From the NCBI GenBank assembly GCA_016699125.1, contig CP064961.1, forward strand, positions 992,001 to 1,056,000: a DNA stretch of 64,000 nucleotides. Reading direction: 5' to 3'. Below are positions 26,745 to 35,965 of the stretch, piece after piece. This DNA is from a bacterium (GTDB taxonomy: Bacteria > Babelota > Babeliae > Babelales > Vermiphilaceae). Position 1 is the first letter of the stretch, and every line of letters begins with the position of its first letter. The notes under the pieces were generated by a model, which saw only the letters and a program-made list of their open reading frames with translations, was not told the origin of the DNA and searched no databases. The position numbers and the translations under genes were made by a program.

Positions 26745-26923
26745 ATGTCTCACTCCTTGGAAATACAACATACTATACAACACTGCTTTTATTAGACTAT
26801 ATCATTCATAGCACAAAAAAAATATTGTATCAATTTTTTTATGCTAATTAGGTATTTAGAATTAACGATTAGATCAGCTCAACGTTTATTTTCTTTTGGA
26901 TGAAAATACAAAAAATATACTGT

Positions 26924-27283
26924 TTATTGAGCAAAAATTTCTTTGAAAGATAAGGCAAAATTTTCTATTAAGTTTCTAATTTGAATAGCTTTTTGCGTGG
27001 CATCTTTAGAAAGAATAAGAGTTGATCTTTTTCCGGTTAAAAGAAGGTCTGCGATTCCATGTGCTAATTCATGAAGACCAATTCCAAACTCTTTTTTTTC
27101 TTCTGGATTGTCTTTATGTTCAACCATTGAAAGTGCTCCGTGAACGATTGTGTTAATTGCGTGTACCAGTTCTTTTGCATTTTGATTGAGAGGTTTTCGT
27201 AAAGGATGATTTTCCGCTTTACTATTAATCTGTAGGTTGCACAGTAAACATAGTAATAAAAGATCTGTTTTTATCAACTTCAT
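26924..27283 (-). CDS. Exported protein of unknown function (119 aa)
   Basis: Not recognised. Signal peptide in residues 1-23 (TDLLLLCLLCNLQINSKA). The mature part is helical with IHELAHGI-like GLHELAHGIADLLL; HELAH resembles a zinc HExxH motif, but H-E-L-A-H fits H-E-x-x-H exactly, so a small metallopeptidase-like helix is possible, though no other family mark is seen. A weak region upstream (26745-26923) separates it from the micro-ORFs. The chance of a random HExxH in 119 residues is not negligible. Confidence 0.6.
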   Translation of the reverse strand: MKLIKTDLLLLCLLCNLQINSKAENHPLRKPLNQNAKELVHAINTIVHGALSMVEHKDNPEEKKEFGIGLHELAHGIADLLLTGKRSTLILSKDATQKAIQIRNLIENFALSFKEIFAQ

Positions 27284-27433
27284 GACTACCTCTTAAAAAA
27301 AAGATTAGAAAAATTACCATGTACTTATTTTATAGAGCTGTACTGTTTTGTAGTAGACTTTTCAATCAATAGCAAAGTTATATCATGATATACAGTTATA
27401 TTTTAAAAATAGATTGCTTATTTTTTATCTTTG

Positions 27434-28741
27434 TTAACTCTGAACACCAATTTTGAGGGTATTTTTTGATACAATGACTTGTAGAATTCGACGTTGACTT
27501 ACTTTATGAACAGTAAATTGATAGCCAAATCCGTTATATCGCTCACCTTTGCGTGGCATATGTTGAAATTGTTCAATTAAAAAACCACTCAAAGTAACAG
27601 CATGATCTGTTTTGAGACTGATATTTAAAAATGCACTTAAGTCTTCCAGTAAGATATTTCCTTCAATTAACCAGCTGTCATCTTTTAGTGTCATAATTTT
27701 GGAACTAAAGGACTCATGTTCATCTGTAATCTCTCCCACAATTTCTTCCAAAATATCTTCAAGGGTAATTAGGCCTGTTACGATTCCATGTTCGTTTATT
27801 ACCATTGCGATATGAATATGCTCTTTGCGAAACTGCCTTAAAAGTTGATTGACTTTGATCGTATCTGGAACCATCATTATTGGTCTAATGATCTCTTGCA
27901 AATTAAGAATGTTTTGTTTTAATAAAAGGACAAATACATCTTTCAGATGTATCATTCCAACAACATTGTCTGGACGTTCTTTATAAACAGGAAGCCTTGT
28001 AAATCTATGTTTTGAAAATACCTCTAAAACTTGTGTCGGTGTTCTGTCAATATTGACAGAAATAATATCACTGACAGATACCATGATATCTTTTACCGGT
28101 TTATCACCAAGTTCAAAAATATTACGTAACATCTCTGTTTTTTCTATTTCTAACATTCCTTTTTCATGGATATAATCGATCAGAAAGCGTATTTCTCGTT
28201 CTGATGATACCCATTCGCCATGATCATTTGCTGGTGTATCTAATTTGTACATGACCATATCGGCAAACTGCATTAGAACACTTACTAGGGGGTATAAAAG
28301 GTGGAAAAGACCATTAATAAACCAGAGTATTGATGGTAAAAAATGGGGCCCGCGGCTTCGGGCAAAGTTTTTTGGAATGATATCTCCAAATAATATGATT
28401 GTAATAGATGCAAGGCCAACTCCAAAGGAAAAACCGATACTACTTGATAACCTTAAAAAACTAAAAATAGTTGCAGCGATTTTTGTTGCAAGCGAAGCTA
28501 ATATTACATCTGAAACGCTGCTTGCAATTAAAATTGTGATAATAACCTGCTGTGGGTTTTTTTCTAAGGTCTGAAATAATAAACGGTACTTATTCACTGA
28601 CGCTGCTAGTTCTTTTAGTTTAAATAATCGTAGTGCAGTAATACTTGTTTCTAAAAATGAAAAGATAGCTCTACAACACAATGCGATAACAAATATGCCA
28701 ACTGGGGTTAACAGTTGACTAGATAAAGAGGAGGTATCCAT
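27434..28741 (-). CDS. CorC/HlyC family transporter-associated protein (CNNM + CBS domains)
   Basis: Membrane protein of the CorC/HlyC (hemolysin-like) family, linked to magnesium or other cation transport. Layout: N-terminal CNNM/DUF21 membrane domain with four helices (about 1-165, including GDIIPKNFARSRG), two CBS domains (VKDIMVSVSDII to HLKDVFVLL, and IIRPIMMVPDTIKVNQLL to LEDILEEIVGEITDE), and the C-terminal CorC_HlyC domain (SWLIEGNILLEDLSAFLN). The signature LEDILEEIVGEI is typical. Full length at 435 aa. It lies 36 bases after rpoD on the same strand and is probably the last gene of the dnaG-rpoD unit. Confidence 0.93.
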   Translation of the reverse strand: MDTSSLSSQLLTPVGIFVIALCCRAIFSFLETSITALRLFKLKELAASVNKYRLLFQTLEKNPQQVIITILIASSVSDVILASLATKIAATIFSFLRLSSSIGFSFGVGLASITIILFGDIIPKNFARSRGPHFLPSILWFINGLFHLLYPLVSVLMQFADMVMYKLDTPANDHGEWVSSEREIRFLIDYIHEKGMLEIEKTEMLRNIFELGDKPVKDIMVSVSDIISVNIDRTPTQVLEVFSKHRFTRLPVYKERPDNVVGMIHLKDVFVLLLKQNILNLQEIIRPIMMVPDTIKVNQLLRQFRKEHIHIAMVINEHGIVTGLITLEDILEEIVGEITDEHESFSSKIMTLKDDSWLIEGNILLEDLSAFLNISLKTDHAVTLSGFLIEQFQHMPRKGERYNGFGYQFTVHKVSQRRILQVIVSKNTLKIGVQS

Positions 28742-28777
28742 ATAGTTTCAAACACCTTTTAAATAATATTATGTACT

Positions 28778-30730
28778 TTATTCACCATTATCATAACTAC
28801 CATAATCATTGTCGTCGTCATTTTCCTGTGAAAACAATATATCATCATCTTCTTCATATGATTCATTTATATCTGCACTCTTATCCTCTAGTTCTTTATC
28901 GAAAAATGCAAGTAGTTTTTTGCTACGTGACGGATGCTTCAGTTTTTTCAATGCTTTTACTTCAATTTGTCGAATTCGTTCACGTGTTACTGAAAAATCT
29001 TTACCAACCTCTTCAAGTGTATGTTCTGATGCAACGTCGATACCAAACCTCATTTTTAACACTTTTTCTTCGCGCGGGGTCAGTGTTTTAAGCACCTCTC
29101 GGATACGCTCTTTTAAGTCGCCACCGGCAACTGCATCTGCTGGAGAGGCTTCGTTTTCATTTTCGATAAAATCTTGAATATAGGCATCTTCACTATCGCC
29201 AACAGGTGTGTGGAGAGAGATCGGTTCTTTTGAAATTTTGATGATATTTTTTATCTTTTTTTCGTCAATGCCTAACTCTTTTGCTAATTCAGCATAGGAT
29301 GGCTCGCGTCCATTTTCTTGAATAAATGTCCGTTTAATTTTATTAATTTTGTTTAATGTTTCAACCATATGCACAGGCACGCGAATTGTTCGTGATTGAT
29401 CTGCGATTGCCCGTGTAATTGCCTGCTTAATCCACCAAGTTGCATAGGTGGAAAATTTAAATCCACGTTCAAATTCAAATTTTTCTACTGCTTTCATAAG
29501 TCCAATATTGCCTTCTTGAATGAGGTCAAGAAAATGTAATCCACGATTCACATATTTTTTGGCAATATTTACGACAAGTCTTAAGTTTGCTTTTGCTAAA
29601 TTGTCTTTTGCAATCTTATCTTTGCGTAATCCAATAATAAGTTGGTTATAATTTTTTTTAATAGATTCAAGTGGAAATCCTACTTCAACTTCAATTTTTT
29701 TGATTGCTTTTTTTGCTGCGCGTATTAATGTTTCGAATTCATTAATATAAAGTTGTTGTTCGGGCGTTGGATGTTCAATGGACGAAAGAGCAAGTAATTT
29801 ATGTTGATTTTCTTTAATTATGAGATCTTTTTCAGCAATTTTTGTTATAAATTTCTGTATCTTATTTTCACACTTTCTTATAAGTTTGTTCGCAAATTTA
29901 ATTGAACAGATTGTTTGTGCAATTTTTTCTTTATTTGCTTTTACTTTACTAAGCATCTCTTTCTTGGCAGCTTGAGATTCTATTTGATTTCTATAGCTAT
30001 AATAAATCTGAACTTCGTTTTCAATGAGTTTTTTTATTTCATCAATGATAAGAAGAACTCCATTTTTTTCTGCCTCGATCATTGGTAAATTTTCTTCATC
30101 AAACTCAGAAAACTGTATAATATCTTTTAAATGAATAGAGTTTTTTCGCAATCGTTCGCCGATGCTTACAAACTCCTTATGTAAAAATGGAAACCGTGAG
30201 ATTGCTTCAATGCAAAGATGTTTACTTTCTGAAATCTGAGCAGCAATTGCCGTCTCTGTTTTCTTGTTCAATAAAGGAATTTTGCCAATATCTCTTAGAT
30301 AAGATTTAACGCTATCGGTAACTTGCGCCGTACCGGCTGCATGTCTTACTTCGGTGTTATCATCGTCACTTTCTTTTTCAAGATCTATATCTTCTTCAAT
30401 AACATCTTCTGTAAAATGTTCAGTTTCTATATCTTCCTTCACAAAACCGAGATTGCCGGACGCCTCATCTTCTTGTTGAATAGTATCGATTTCAACCTCG
30501 TCTTGCGTGACAAGTTCAATATTTTTTTTCTCTATTAATCGTAAAAGATTTTCGCTTTCTTTTTCAGATAAACCATGTTCTTCGCAAAAAGCAATGACTG
30601 TTTCATACGTTAACGAGCCATTTGTTTTGCCCTTTTCAATTAACTCATCTAATTGATCTTGTGAGACATGGGTTATTTGATCGTCTATTTCGGAATGAGG
30701 AAGGATTTTATTTTCTGGTTTTGTTTTCAT
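28778..30730 (-). CDS. rpoD: Primary RNA polymerase sigma factor RpoD (sigma-70)
   Basis: Main sigma factor. Region 1.1 is at the N-terminus (QLDELIEKGKTNGSLTYETV), followed by an acidic linker, regions 1.2 and 2 with a non-conserved insert (about 170-380) rich in Lys, Glu and Ile, then NLRLVVNIAKKYVNRGLHFL (2.1-2.2), FSTYATWWIKQAITRAIA (2.3-2.4), IRVPVHMVETLNK (3.0) and the region 4 helix-turn-helix (EHTLEEVGKDFSVTRERIRQ). At 650 aa it is a long sigma-70. A strongly acidic tail (about 630-650) is unusual. Gene order dnaG-rpoD with a 10-base gap follows the macromolecular synthesis operon. Promoters here with TTGACA and TATAAT-like boxes suit it. Confidence 0.98.
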   Translation of the reverse strand: MKTKPENKILPHSEIDDQITHVSQDQLDELIEKGKTNGSLTYETVIAFCEEHGLSEKESENLLRLIEKKNIELVTQDEVEIDTIQQEDEASGNLGFVKEDIETEHFTEDVIEEDIDLEKESDDDNTEVRHAAGTAQVTDSVKSYLRDIGKIPLLNKKTETAIAAQISESKHLCIEAISRFPFLHKEFVSIGERLRKNSIHLKDIIQFSEFDEENLPMIEAEKNGVLLIIDEIKKLIENEVQIYYSYRNQIESQAAKKEMLSKVKANKEKIAQTICSIKFANKLIRKCENKIQKFITKIAEKDLIIKENQHKLLALSSIEHPTPEQQLYINEFETLIRAAKKAIKKIEVEVGFPLESIKKNYNQLIIGLRKDKIAKDNLAKANLRLVVNIAKKYVNRGLHFLDLIQEGNIGLMKAVEKFEFERGFKFSTYATWWIKQAITRAIADQSRTIRVPVHMVETLNKINKIKRTFIQENGREPSYAELAKELGIDEKKIKNIIKISKEPISLHTPVGDSEDAYIQDFIENENEASPADAVAGGDLKERIREVLKTLTPREEKVLKMRFGIDVASEHTLEEVGKDFSVTRERIRQIEVKALKKLKHPSRSKKLLAFFDKELEDKSADINESYEEDDDILFSQENDDDNDYGSYDNGE

Positions 30731-30740
30731 GAGATCCTAC

Positions 30741-32504
30741 TTAATTAAAATCATTTTCTTTTTTTATTTCTTGTGTCAGCATTTTACCTTGCAATAATAC
30801 AAAATCTTTTAAAAGAATGTTAACCTTTTCTTGATCTCCTAGTCGTTTTGCTTCTAAAACTTGTATTTTAATCCTTTGCGCAATTAATTTCCACCACTTC
30901 TTTTTTAACTGATTGATTAATGTGTCAAAGGTGGCCTCATCCACCGGTTGTTCGTGTGAAAAGAGTAACGAACTGACCGCTTTTTGGTCATCTTCATGTA
31001 ATGAGTTAAAAAATAAAGAGAAGTTTACAGGACCTACATGCGTTGATAGCCATTTTTTTAAGCTTACTAAGATATTTTTTAAGGTGATAGGCAGGTAAGT
31101 AAATAGTAACTCGATCGATGGTTTTTCCAGGAGTAAGGGATTTGTTATGATGGCACTAAAAATTCTTTTTTCTGTCTTAAATTGATCGGTCTGTTCTGTT
31201 TTTGGTTTTTTTGTGATAATTGGTAGCGATTTTTGCTGATGACTTTTTTTAATTTCTGTTCTTAAAAGGTCTGCTTTTAGATTGAGTTTTTCAGCCGCTT
31301 TATTAATAAGTATGTTCTGTTTAATTGGATCTTCAACTGTTTTTATGATTTCAATAATATGTGTAATGAGTTGTAATTTTTGGTCCAAAGGTAGCGTAAT
31401 AAAATGTTCCGATATTTTTTTGATTTCAAATGAAAATATATCTTCCCGTTTTGCCACTAAGTCTTGAATCGGATAGCCACTTTTTAATAAGGAGGCTGGA
31501 TCATGCTTTTCTGGAAGCAGAATTACTGACGGTTCTAAGTTTGACTTCCAGCACATCTGTGCAATACGCAAGATCGCCTGTTGACCTGCAGAATCTCCAT
31601 CATACATAATAAAAATCTCATTTGCATAGCGTGCAAGCAGATTCAGATGTGTTAAGCTGCAGGCGGTACCCAGCGTTGCAACCACATTAGTAAAACCTGC
31701 TTGTGCCATTGCAAGACAATCTGTATATCCTTCTACAAGAAAGACAAATCCTTTTTCTTGTATTGCTTTTTTTGCTTTATCAAGGCCGAATAATAAAGTA
31801 CCTTTGCTAAACTGTTCGCTGTCTTTTGAGTTATAATATTTTGCTCGTGTATCATTTTCTTTATAGATGCGGCCGCCGAATCCACATATTCGTCCTGCAT
31901 GATCTGCGATAGGAAAGATGATTCGTTCTTCAAACGGGGAAAATAGAACCGATTTTCCCTGCATGATGATGCCGGCATGTATCAGGTCATCGCTTAAAAT
32001 ATGTTCTTTGCGAGCGTCATTTAACAGGTTTTTGATTACATGTAGTCCGCCAGGCATATATCCAACTTTAAAATGAGTTACTACTTTTTCTTCAATCATG
32101 CGGTTGTGTAGGTATTGTCGTGCTAGCGTGTCTTGTTTCAACTGTTTTTCAGTCCAAAGTGCAAAAAATGCACATGCATCATAGTAAGAGCTATTTTTTT
32201 GTACCGGCTCTTTGAGGTGTTCACTGATATCTATATTATACCGTTCTGCCAGTTGACAGGCAGCCTCGAAAGAGGAGCAATTTTCAATTTTTGCTACAAA
32301 TGCCATAACATCGCCAGATTCATGGCAACCGAAGCAGTGGAAAATCTGGATATGTGGACTTACCGTAAAAGAGGCCGTTTTTTCCTGGTGAAATGGACAC
32401 CGTCCTTTCCAGTAGATGCCTGCTCGTTTGAGTGTTACATATTGACCAATAACTTCTTCAATAGCGACGTTTGCTTTGACAGTTAAAAATATATTTTGGG
32501 ACAT
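30741..32504 (-). CDS. dnaG: DNA primase DnaG
   Basis: Makes RNA primers for replication. N-terminal CHC2 zinc finger: Cys36, His39, Cys57 and Cys60 (CPFHQ and HCFGC). The RNA polymerase domain includes ILFSPFEERIIFPIADHAGR, YLVEGYTDCLA-type TOPRIM start (FLVEGYTDCLAMAQAG with the conserved Glu) and YDGDSAGQQA (Asp-x-Asp). The C-terminal part (about 430-587) would be the helicase-binding region and is divergent. At 587 aa it is normal. First gene of the dnaG-rpoD-corC cluster. Confidence 0.97.
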   Translation of the reverse strand: MSQNIFLTVKANVAIEEVIGQYVTLKRAGIYWKGRCPFHQEKTASFTVSPHIQIFHCFGCHESGDVMAFVAKIENCSSFEAACQLAERYNIDISEHLKEPVQKNSSYYDACAFFALWTEKQLKQDTLARQYLHNRMIEEKVVTHFKVGYMPGGLHVIKNLLNDARKEHILSDDLIHAGIIMQGKSVLFSPFEERIIFPIADHAGRICGFGGRIYKENDTRAKYYNSKDSEQFSKGTLLFGLDKAKKAIQEKGFVFLVEGYTDCLAMAQAGFTNVVATLGTACSLTHLNLLARYANEIFIMYDGDSAGQQAILRIAQMCWKSNLEPSVILLPEKHDPASLLKSGYPIQDLVAKREDIFSFEIKKISEHFITLPLDQKLQLITHIIEIIKTVEDPIKQNILINKAAEKLNLKADLLRTEIKKSHQQKSLPIITKKPKTEQTDQFKTEKRIFSAIITNPLLLEKPSIELLFTYLPITLKNILVSLKKWLSTHVGPVNFSLFFNSLHEDDQKAVSSLLFSHEQPVDEATFDTLINQLKKKWWKLIAQRIKIQVLEAKRLGDQEKVNILLKDFVLLQGKMLTQEIKKENDFN

Positions 32505-32690
32505 ACATCACACTAAACAGAACGAACCAATACCACTTTCTCAAGTATAGCAGACGTACAAAACTTGGCTATGATTTTATGTGAAAGTATGCTAAAAATA
32601 TAAGTAAGGCTTGCAAAATGCGTGACATTGCCATTTTTACAGGCTCGGTATTTATTTTTTAAGTATTTACACAACCAAGAGGATTTTTCT

Positions 32691-33932
32691 ATGAACAACA
32701 AGCAAAAAATAATATCTACCTGTGTGTTTCTTTTCCATTCTTTTCTTCCAATGTACGCTTTCAAAACTACTTTGTCGGGGTACCTGAAGTCTGATTACTT
32801 TGTTGATTCGAGACAGTCGTTTGGTTCATCTGATGGGTACAACCTCTTTTATCCTTTGATGCGCAACGATGATTTTGTGGGGGTTGATATTCATCGTAAA
32901 GGTCAATCGCAGATAATGGCGCTTGCATCTCGTGTCAAATTGACGGTTGATGCTTCTGGAAAATTGAAATCAAGAACGAAGGGTGTTTTTGAGGTTGACA
33001 TCAATGGTCGAAATAATATTTCGCATCTTTTTAGAATAAGGCATGCTTTTTTTGAGACCGAGTATGATCAGTTTATGTTTCTTGCAGGTCATACCTGGCA
33101 TCCATTTTATCAATCCTCGCATGCACCAACGTTAATCTCAAATAACTCTGGTCAGCCGTTTGAAACGTACTCACGACATCCGCAGATGAGGCTGACTTTT
33201 TCGTCGGGTAATACCTCGTTGATCGGCGCACTGTTAAGCCAGGTTGATTTCTGTTCAGATGGACCGCTTGGCAATGATAATATATATCTTTTTAATTCGA
33301 TGATTCCTGAGCTCCATGTGCAGTTGCAACAGGTGTTTTCTGGGCAATGGATCGCTTTTGGCGTTGATTTTAAAAAGATCAATCCGCGCATTGTAACAGA
33401 TAAAAACTTTTCCGTCAGAGAGTATGTACATAGTGTGATGGCCGGGATCATGGGTGATTTTACCTACAAAAAATGTAATCTCAAAACAAAGCTCATGTAT
33501 GCACAAAATGCTTCTGAGATGGTTTTAATGGGTGGTTATGCGGCCAGCTCAGTCGATCAGTCAACCGACTATCGAACCTACACCCCATTATCATCAATTT
33601 CATGGTGGGCACAGCTGAGTTATAAGATAAATGATGCAGTTGAGCCAGCTCTTTTTGTTGGATATTCGTACAATCTTGGTGCTTCCGATCCTGTTATTTT
33701 GTCGATCAATAATACCAAAACAGTCTATGGATTTGGTACCAACATCAAACAGCTTGCTCGTGTTTCACCCCGTATTCGTTTTACTTTGTTTGAAGTGTTA
33801 GAATGTGCGGGTGAACTTGAATATACGCATGCGTGGCACGGTACTTTGCAAACCAGTGGTAAAGTTACAGAAAATGTTAAAGGGTCAGTCGGCGTAGTTC
33901 GGATGCTTGCATCGACTAGATACTGTTTTTAG
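32691..33932 (+). CDS. Outer-membrane porin-like beta-barrel protein (413 aa)
   Basis: Probable outer-membrane beta-barrel. Signal peptide in residues 1-24 (IISTCVFLFHSFLPMYA). The mature protein alternates hydrophobic and polar residues in many short strands with Gly-rich, aromatic turns (for example AFFETEYDQFMFLAGHTWHPF, SWWAQLSYKINDAVEP) and ends in Phe (STRYCF), the usual BamA-recognised end. The ATG at 32691 has AGAGGA 7 bases upstream; the longer frame from 32622 has neither. Pore specificity unknown. Ends just before the bidirectional terminator at 33940. bamA at 49-52 kb would insert it. Confidence 0.8.
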   Translation: MNNKQKIISTCVFLFHSFLPMYAFKTTLSGYLKSDYFVDSRQSFGSSDGYNLFYPLMRNDDFVGVDIHRKGQSQIMALASRVKLTVDASGKLKSRTKGVFEVDINGRNNISHLFRIRHAFFETEYDQFMFLAGHTWHPFYQSSHAPTLISNNSGQPFETYSRHPQMRLTFSSGNTSLIGALLSQVDFCSDGPLGNDNIYLFNSMIPELHVQLQQVFSGQWIAFGVDFKKINPRIVTDKNFSVREYVHSVMAGIMGDFTYKKCNLKTKLMYAQNASEMVLMGGYAASSVDQSTDYRTYTPLSSISWWAQLSYKINDAVEPALFVGYSYNLGASDPVILSINNTKTVYGFGTNIKQLARVSPRIRFTLFEVLECAGELEYTHAWHGTLQTSGKVTENVKGSVGVVRMLASTRYCF

Positions 33933-33939
33933 GTAAGTT

Positions 33940-34007
33940 TTTTTGTGTAAAAGAAGAGCTGCACGAGTAAGTCTAATTGCCCGTGCAGCTCTTCTTTTAC
34001 ACAAAAA
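33940..34007. terminator. Bidirectional terminator with a 26-bp perfect stem
   Basis: Arms 33940-33965 and 33982-34007 are exact complements (core AAGAAGAGCTGCACG), 16-base loop, flanked by A/T runs that give a T tail in both directions. It lies between convergent genes (porin-like, ending 33932, and the interrupted gene, ending 34019). Confidence 0.9.
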
Positions 34008-34462
34008 TAGTTTTAATGTTAGTTTTTGTTGTATTCGTCTTCAAGGTAGTTTAGCGATATTGTTTTAATTGTTTTATTCAGCATTTTAAAATGTTTATCT
34101 AGTTCTGCTGGTGTACCTTTGCTGTCCGTAAGATCCATAATATAAAGTAGGGTTTCATGACTAAAACTATCTCCTACTTCCCTTAATAACTTTTTTGTAT
34201 CATCTGTGAGATTATTTTGTTGATTGATTAATTCATCATAATTTTTTAAAAAACATTTCTTATAGTTTTGATAGAGTTCTAATCTAGATCGGTCTTTGAA
34301 TTCTTCTATTGTTTTCGATTTAGCAGCGTGTACTATGTGTTGAATTTTTTCTATTTTTGTACTGTTTCCATTAAAAAAACTCATAATTCGGTAGATATCT
34401 GAGGGTTGTGCCCCATAAAGATGCCAGTTGGCCGCATTGATATTGCTTGCACTGATTATTAA

Positions 34463-35330
34463 GGTGTGTCCTCAATTTGAAATGAGGTAATGACGTTGCA
34501 TTTTCACTACAAAATGATAAGTTTTTTGTATCAGAAATCAGCAACGAGGATAAGCAATGGTACGTCGAGTTATTACAGACAGTATTTGGTCACAACTAGA
34601 AGAGATACTATGTAAACATGGATGCCACCTGTGGGGCAATGAGCGGAATATAATGGAAGCAATCCTTTGGAAATTGCGGACTGGAGGACCATGGAGGGAT
34701 ATTCCATCCGAATTTTGTCCGTGGCAAACAGCATTTAATCGATTTAATCGTTGGTCAAAAAAGGGCTATGGGAAGGTTTTTTTTATGCTACGAAAAGAAG
34801 TTGATAAAGAATGGGTATTCGCCGACGGAAGTTATGTTAGAGCTCACCAACATGCGACTGGAGCTCAGCGTGGTCAAGAGCGAGCAATTGGAAGATCCGC
34901 TGGTGGACTTACTACAAAGATTCATATGTGCACCGATGCGCATGGAAATCCGCTCAATTTTAAAATCACTGGGGGTCAAGTGCACGATTCAAAGGTTGCA
35001 AACGAATTAATCGACCTGGCCGAAGGAGCGGAATATTTTATCGCTGACAAAGGCTATGATGCTGATAGTATTCGTATCTATGGACGGACAAAAGGAATGC
35101 AAGTAATTATACCAAAAGAAAAAACAGCACTAGACCAGATCCAGAATTTGATGCTCATTTGTATAAAAATCGACACTTAGTTGAAAATCTTTTGCACGAC
35201 TCAAGCATTTTCGTGGCATTGCTATGCGTTTTGAAAAACTTGCTAGAAACTTCCAATCTATGCTCTACATCGCATCTATGCACATATGGTTGAAGCTTTT
35301 ATGCCCTACTAATTAAATTGAGGACACACC
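34463..35330 (+). mobile_element. IS5-family insertion sequence (868 bp)
   Basis: Ends are 16-bp perfect inverted repeats GGTGTGTCCTCAATTT (34463-34478 and complement at 35315-35330). A 4-base direct repeat TTAA flanks both sides (34459-34462 and 35331-35334). It carries one transposase frame on the plus strand, which is broken. The target lies inside the signal-peptide codons of an exported-protein gene. Confidence 0.92.
34557..35316 (+). pseudogene. IS5/IS427-type transposase with two frameshifts
   Basis: DDE transposase. The N-terminal part (34557-about 35135) reads normally: RRVITDSIWSQLEEIL, WKLRTGGPWRDIP, then DGSYVRAHQHATGA (first Asp), TTKIHMCTDAHGNPLNF (second), ADKGYDAD. After IPKEKT the frame departs; the expected continuation (DPEFDAHLYKNRHLVENL, then FRGIAMRFEKLARNFQSMLY and HIWLKLLCPTN) lies in two other frames. 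Both shifts equal loss of one base in a homopolymer (a CC that should be CCC near 35138; TTTT that should be TTTTT near 35190). Either the element is dead or the assembly has two homopolymer errors. Confidence 0.85.
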
Positions 35331-35389
35331 TTAATAATAAAGGCAATATTATTTGCTTTTTCATGAAAGCCTTTCTTATTTTAACATTA

Positions 35390-35941
35390 TTATTCTGGTT
35401 TTAACGGTTCTGCGCCTTTAAACTGTTCATTCGCAACATTCAAAATGACTTTTGTGGTGTATTGTGCTGCAGTCAATCCATAGGACACTGCTTTTTTTAG
35501 GAGCTCTTCTCCCTTTGGACCATATTTAGTTGCAAACGCTGCACATTGATCCGCTGGTCCTTTGAGTACCAGTTCTCCGTCTTTATTAACTGTAACGGAT
35601 ATTTTTGGAAATTTTTTGAGTGCTTCTTGTTGTGCCCATGCAACAAAAGAGGTCTGTGCATTGTTTATTCGTATGCGTTCCTGAATTGCGCTTCCACATC
35701 CTATGAACGCGCTCGCTGGCAGTCCTACGCAGACCATGTTGTGTGCTACGATTTTTTTAAAGCGTGCAAATCCTTTCAGTTTTTCTTCCTTTCCTTTGCA
35801 ATAATCATAAACGGCTCCACAGGCGGTTCCGGCAACAAGGCCAATCAATGCACGTGTTCCGTGTAGCTGCATATTAAGCTGTTGTGGTTTGATTGCTTGT
35901 GATGATATCAGACTAAGGCATAGTAAAACTATTTTTTTCAT
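35390..35941 (-). CDS. Exported protein of unknown function (183 aa)
   Basis: Not recognised. Signal peptide in residues 1-16 (KKIVLLCLSLISSQA). A Gly/Ala-rich segment follows (LIGLVAGTACGAVYDYCKG), and a second small hydrophobic stretch (VCVGLPASAFIGCGSAI), suggesting two short membrane helices or hairpins. The C-terminal half is soluble. It is on the same strand 24 bases after the 310-aa neighbour, so probably co-transcribed. Next to the IS insertion site, in a run of exported genes. Confidence 0.68.
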   Translation of the reverse strand: MKKIVLLCLSLISSQAIKPQQLNMQLHGTRALIGLVAGTACGAVYDYCKGKEEKLKGFARFKKIVAHNMVCVGLPASAFIGCGSAIQERIRINNAQTSFVAWAQQEALKKFPKISVTVNKDGELVLKGPADQCAAFATKYGPKGEELLKKAVSYGLTAAQYTTKVILNVANEQFKGAEPLKPE

Positions 35942-35965
35942 TGTATATTCTCCATTTTTTTATTA

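Larger units (their letters stand above)
34019..35364 (-). pseudogene. Exported-protein gene split by an IS element inside its signal peptide
   Basis: The minus-strand frame at 34019-34384 is the body of a longer gene. Upstream of its first ATG the frame stays open to the IS end at 34463 (reading NWHLYGAQPSDIYRIMSFF). On the far side of the IS an ATG (35364) with AAAGG 5 bases upstream starts MKKQIILP. Removing 34463-35330 and one copy of the 4-base duplication TTAA joins them in frame as a 157-aa protein starting MKKQIILPLLLIISASNINA, a clear signal peptide. The body is helical and Lys-rich, family unknown. A truncated product from the internal ATG at 34384 would lack the signal peptide. The join is exact, so this is strongly supported. 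Confidence 0.85.

Noticed and set aside
28771..29177. Plus-strand frames over the rpoD 3' end
   Set aside because: Antisense shadows of a firmly identified sigma factor, with Ser- and His-rich low-complexity products.
32513..32764. 83-codon minus-strand frame upstream of dnaG
   Set aside because: Overlaps the ribosome site and start of the porin-like gene and has no signature or ribosome site.
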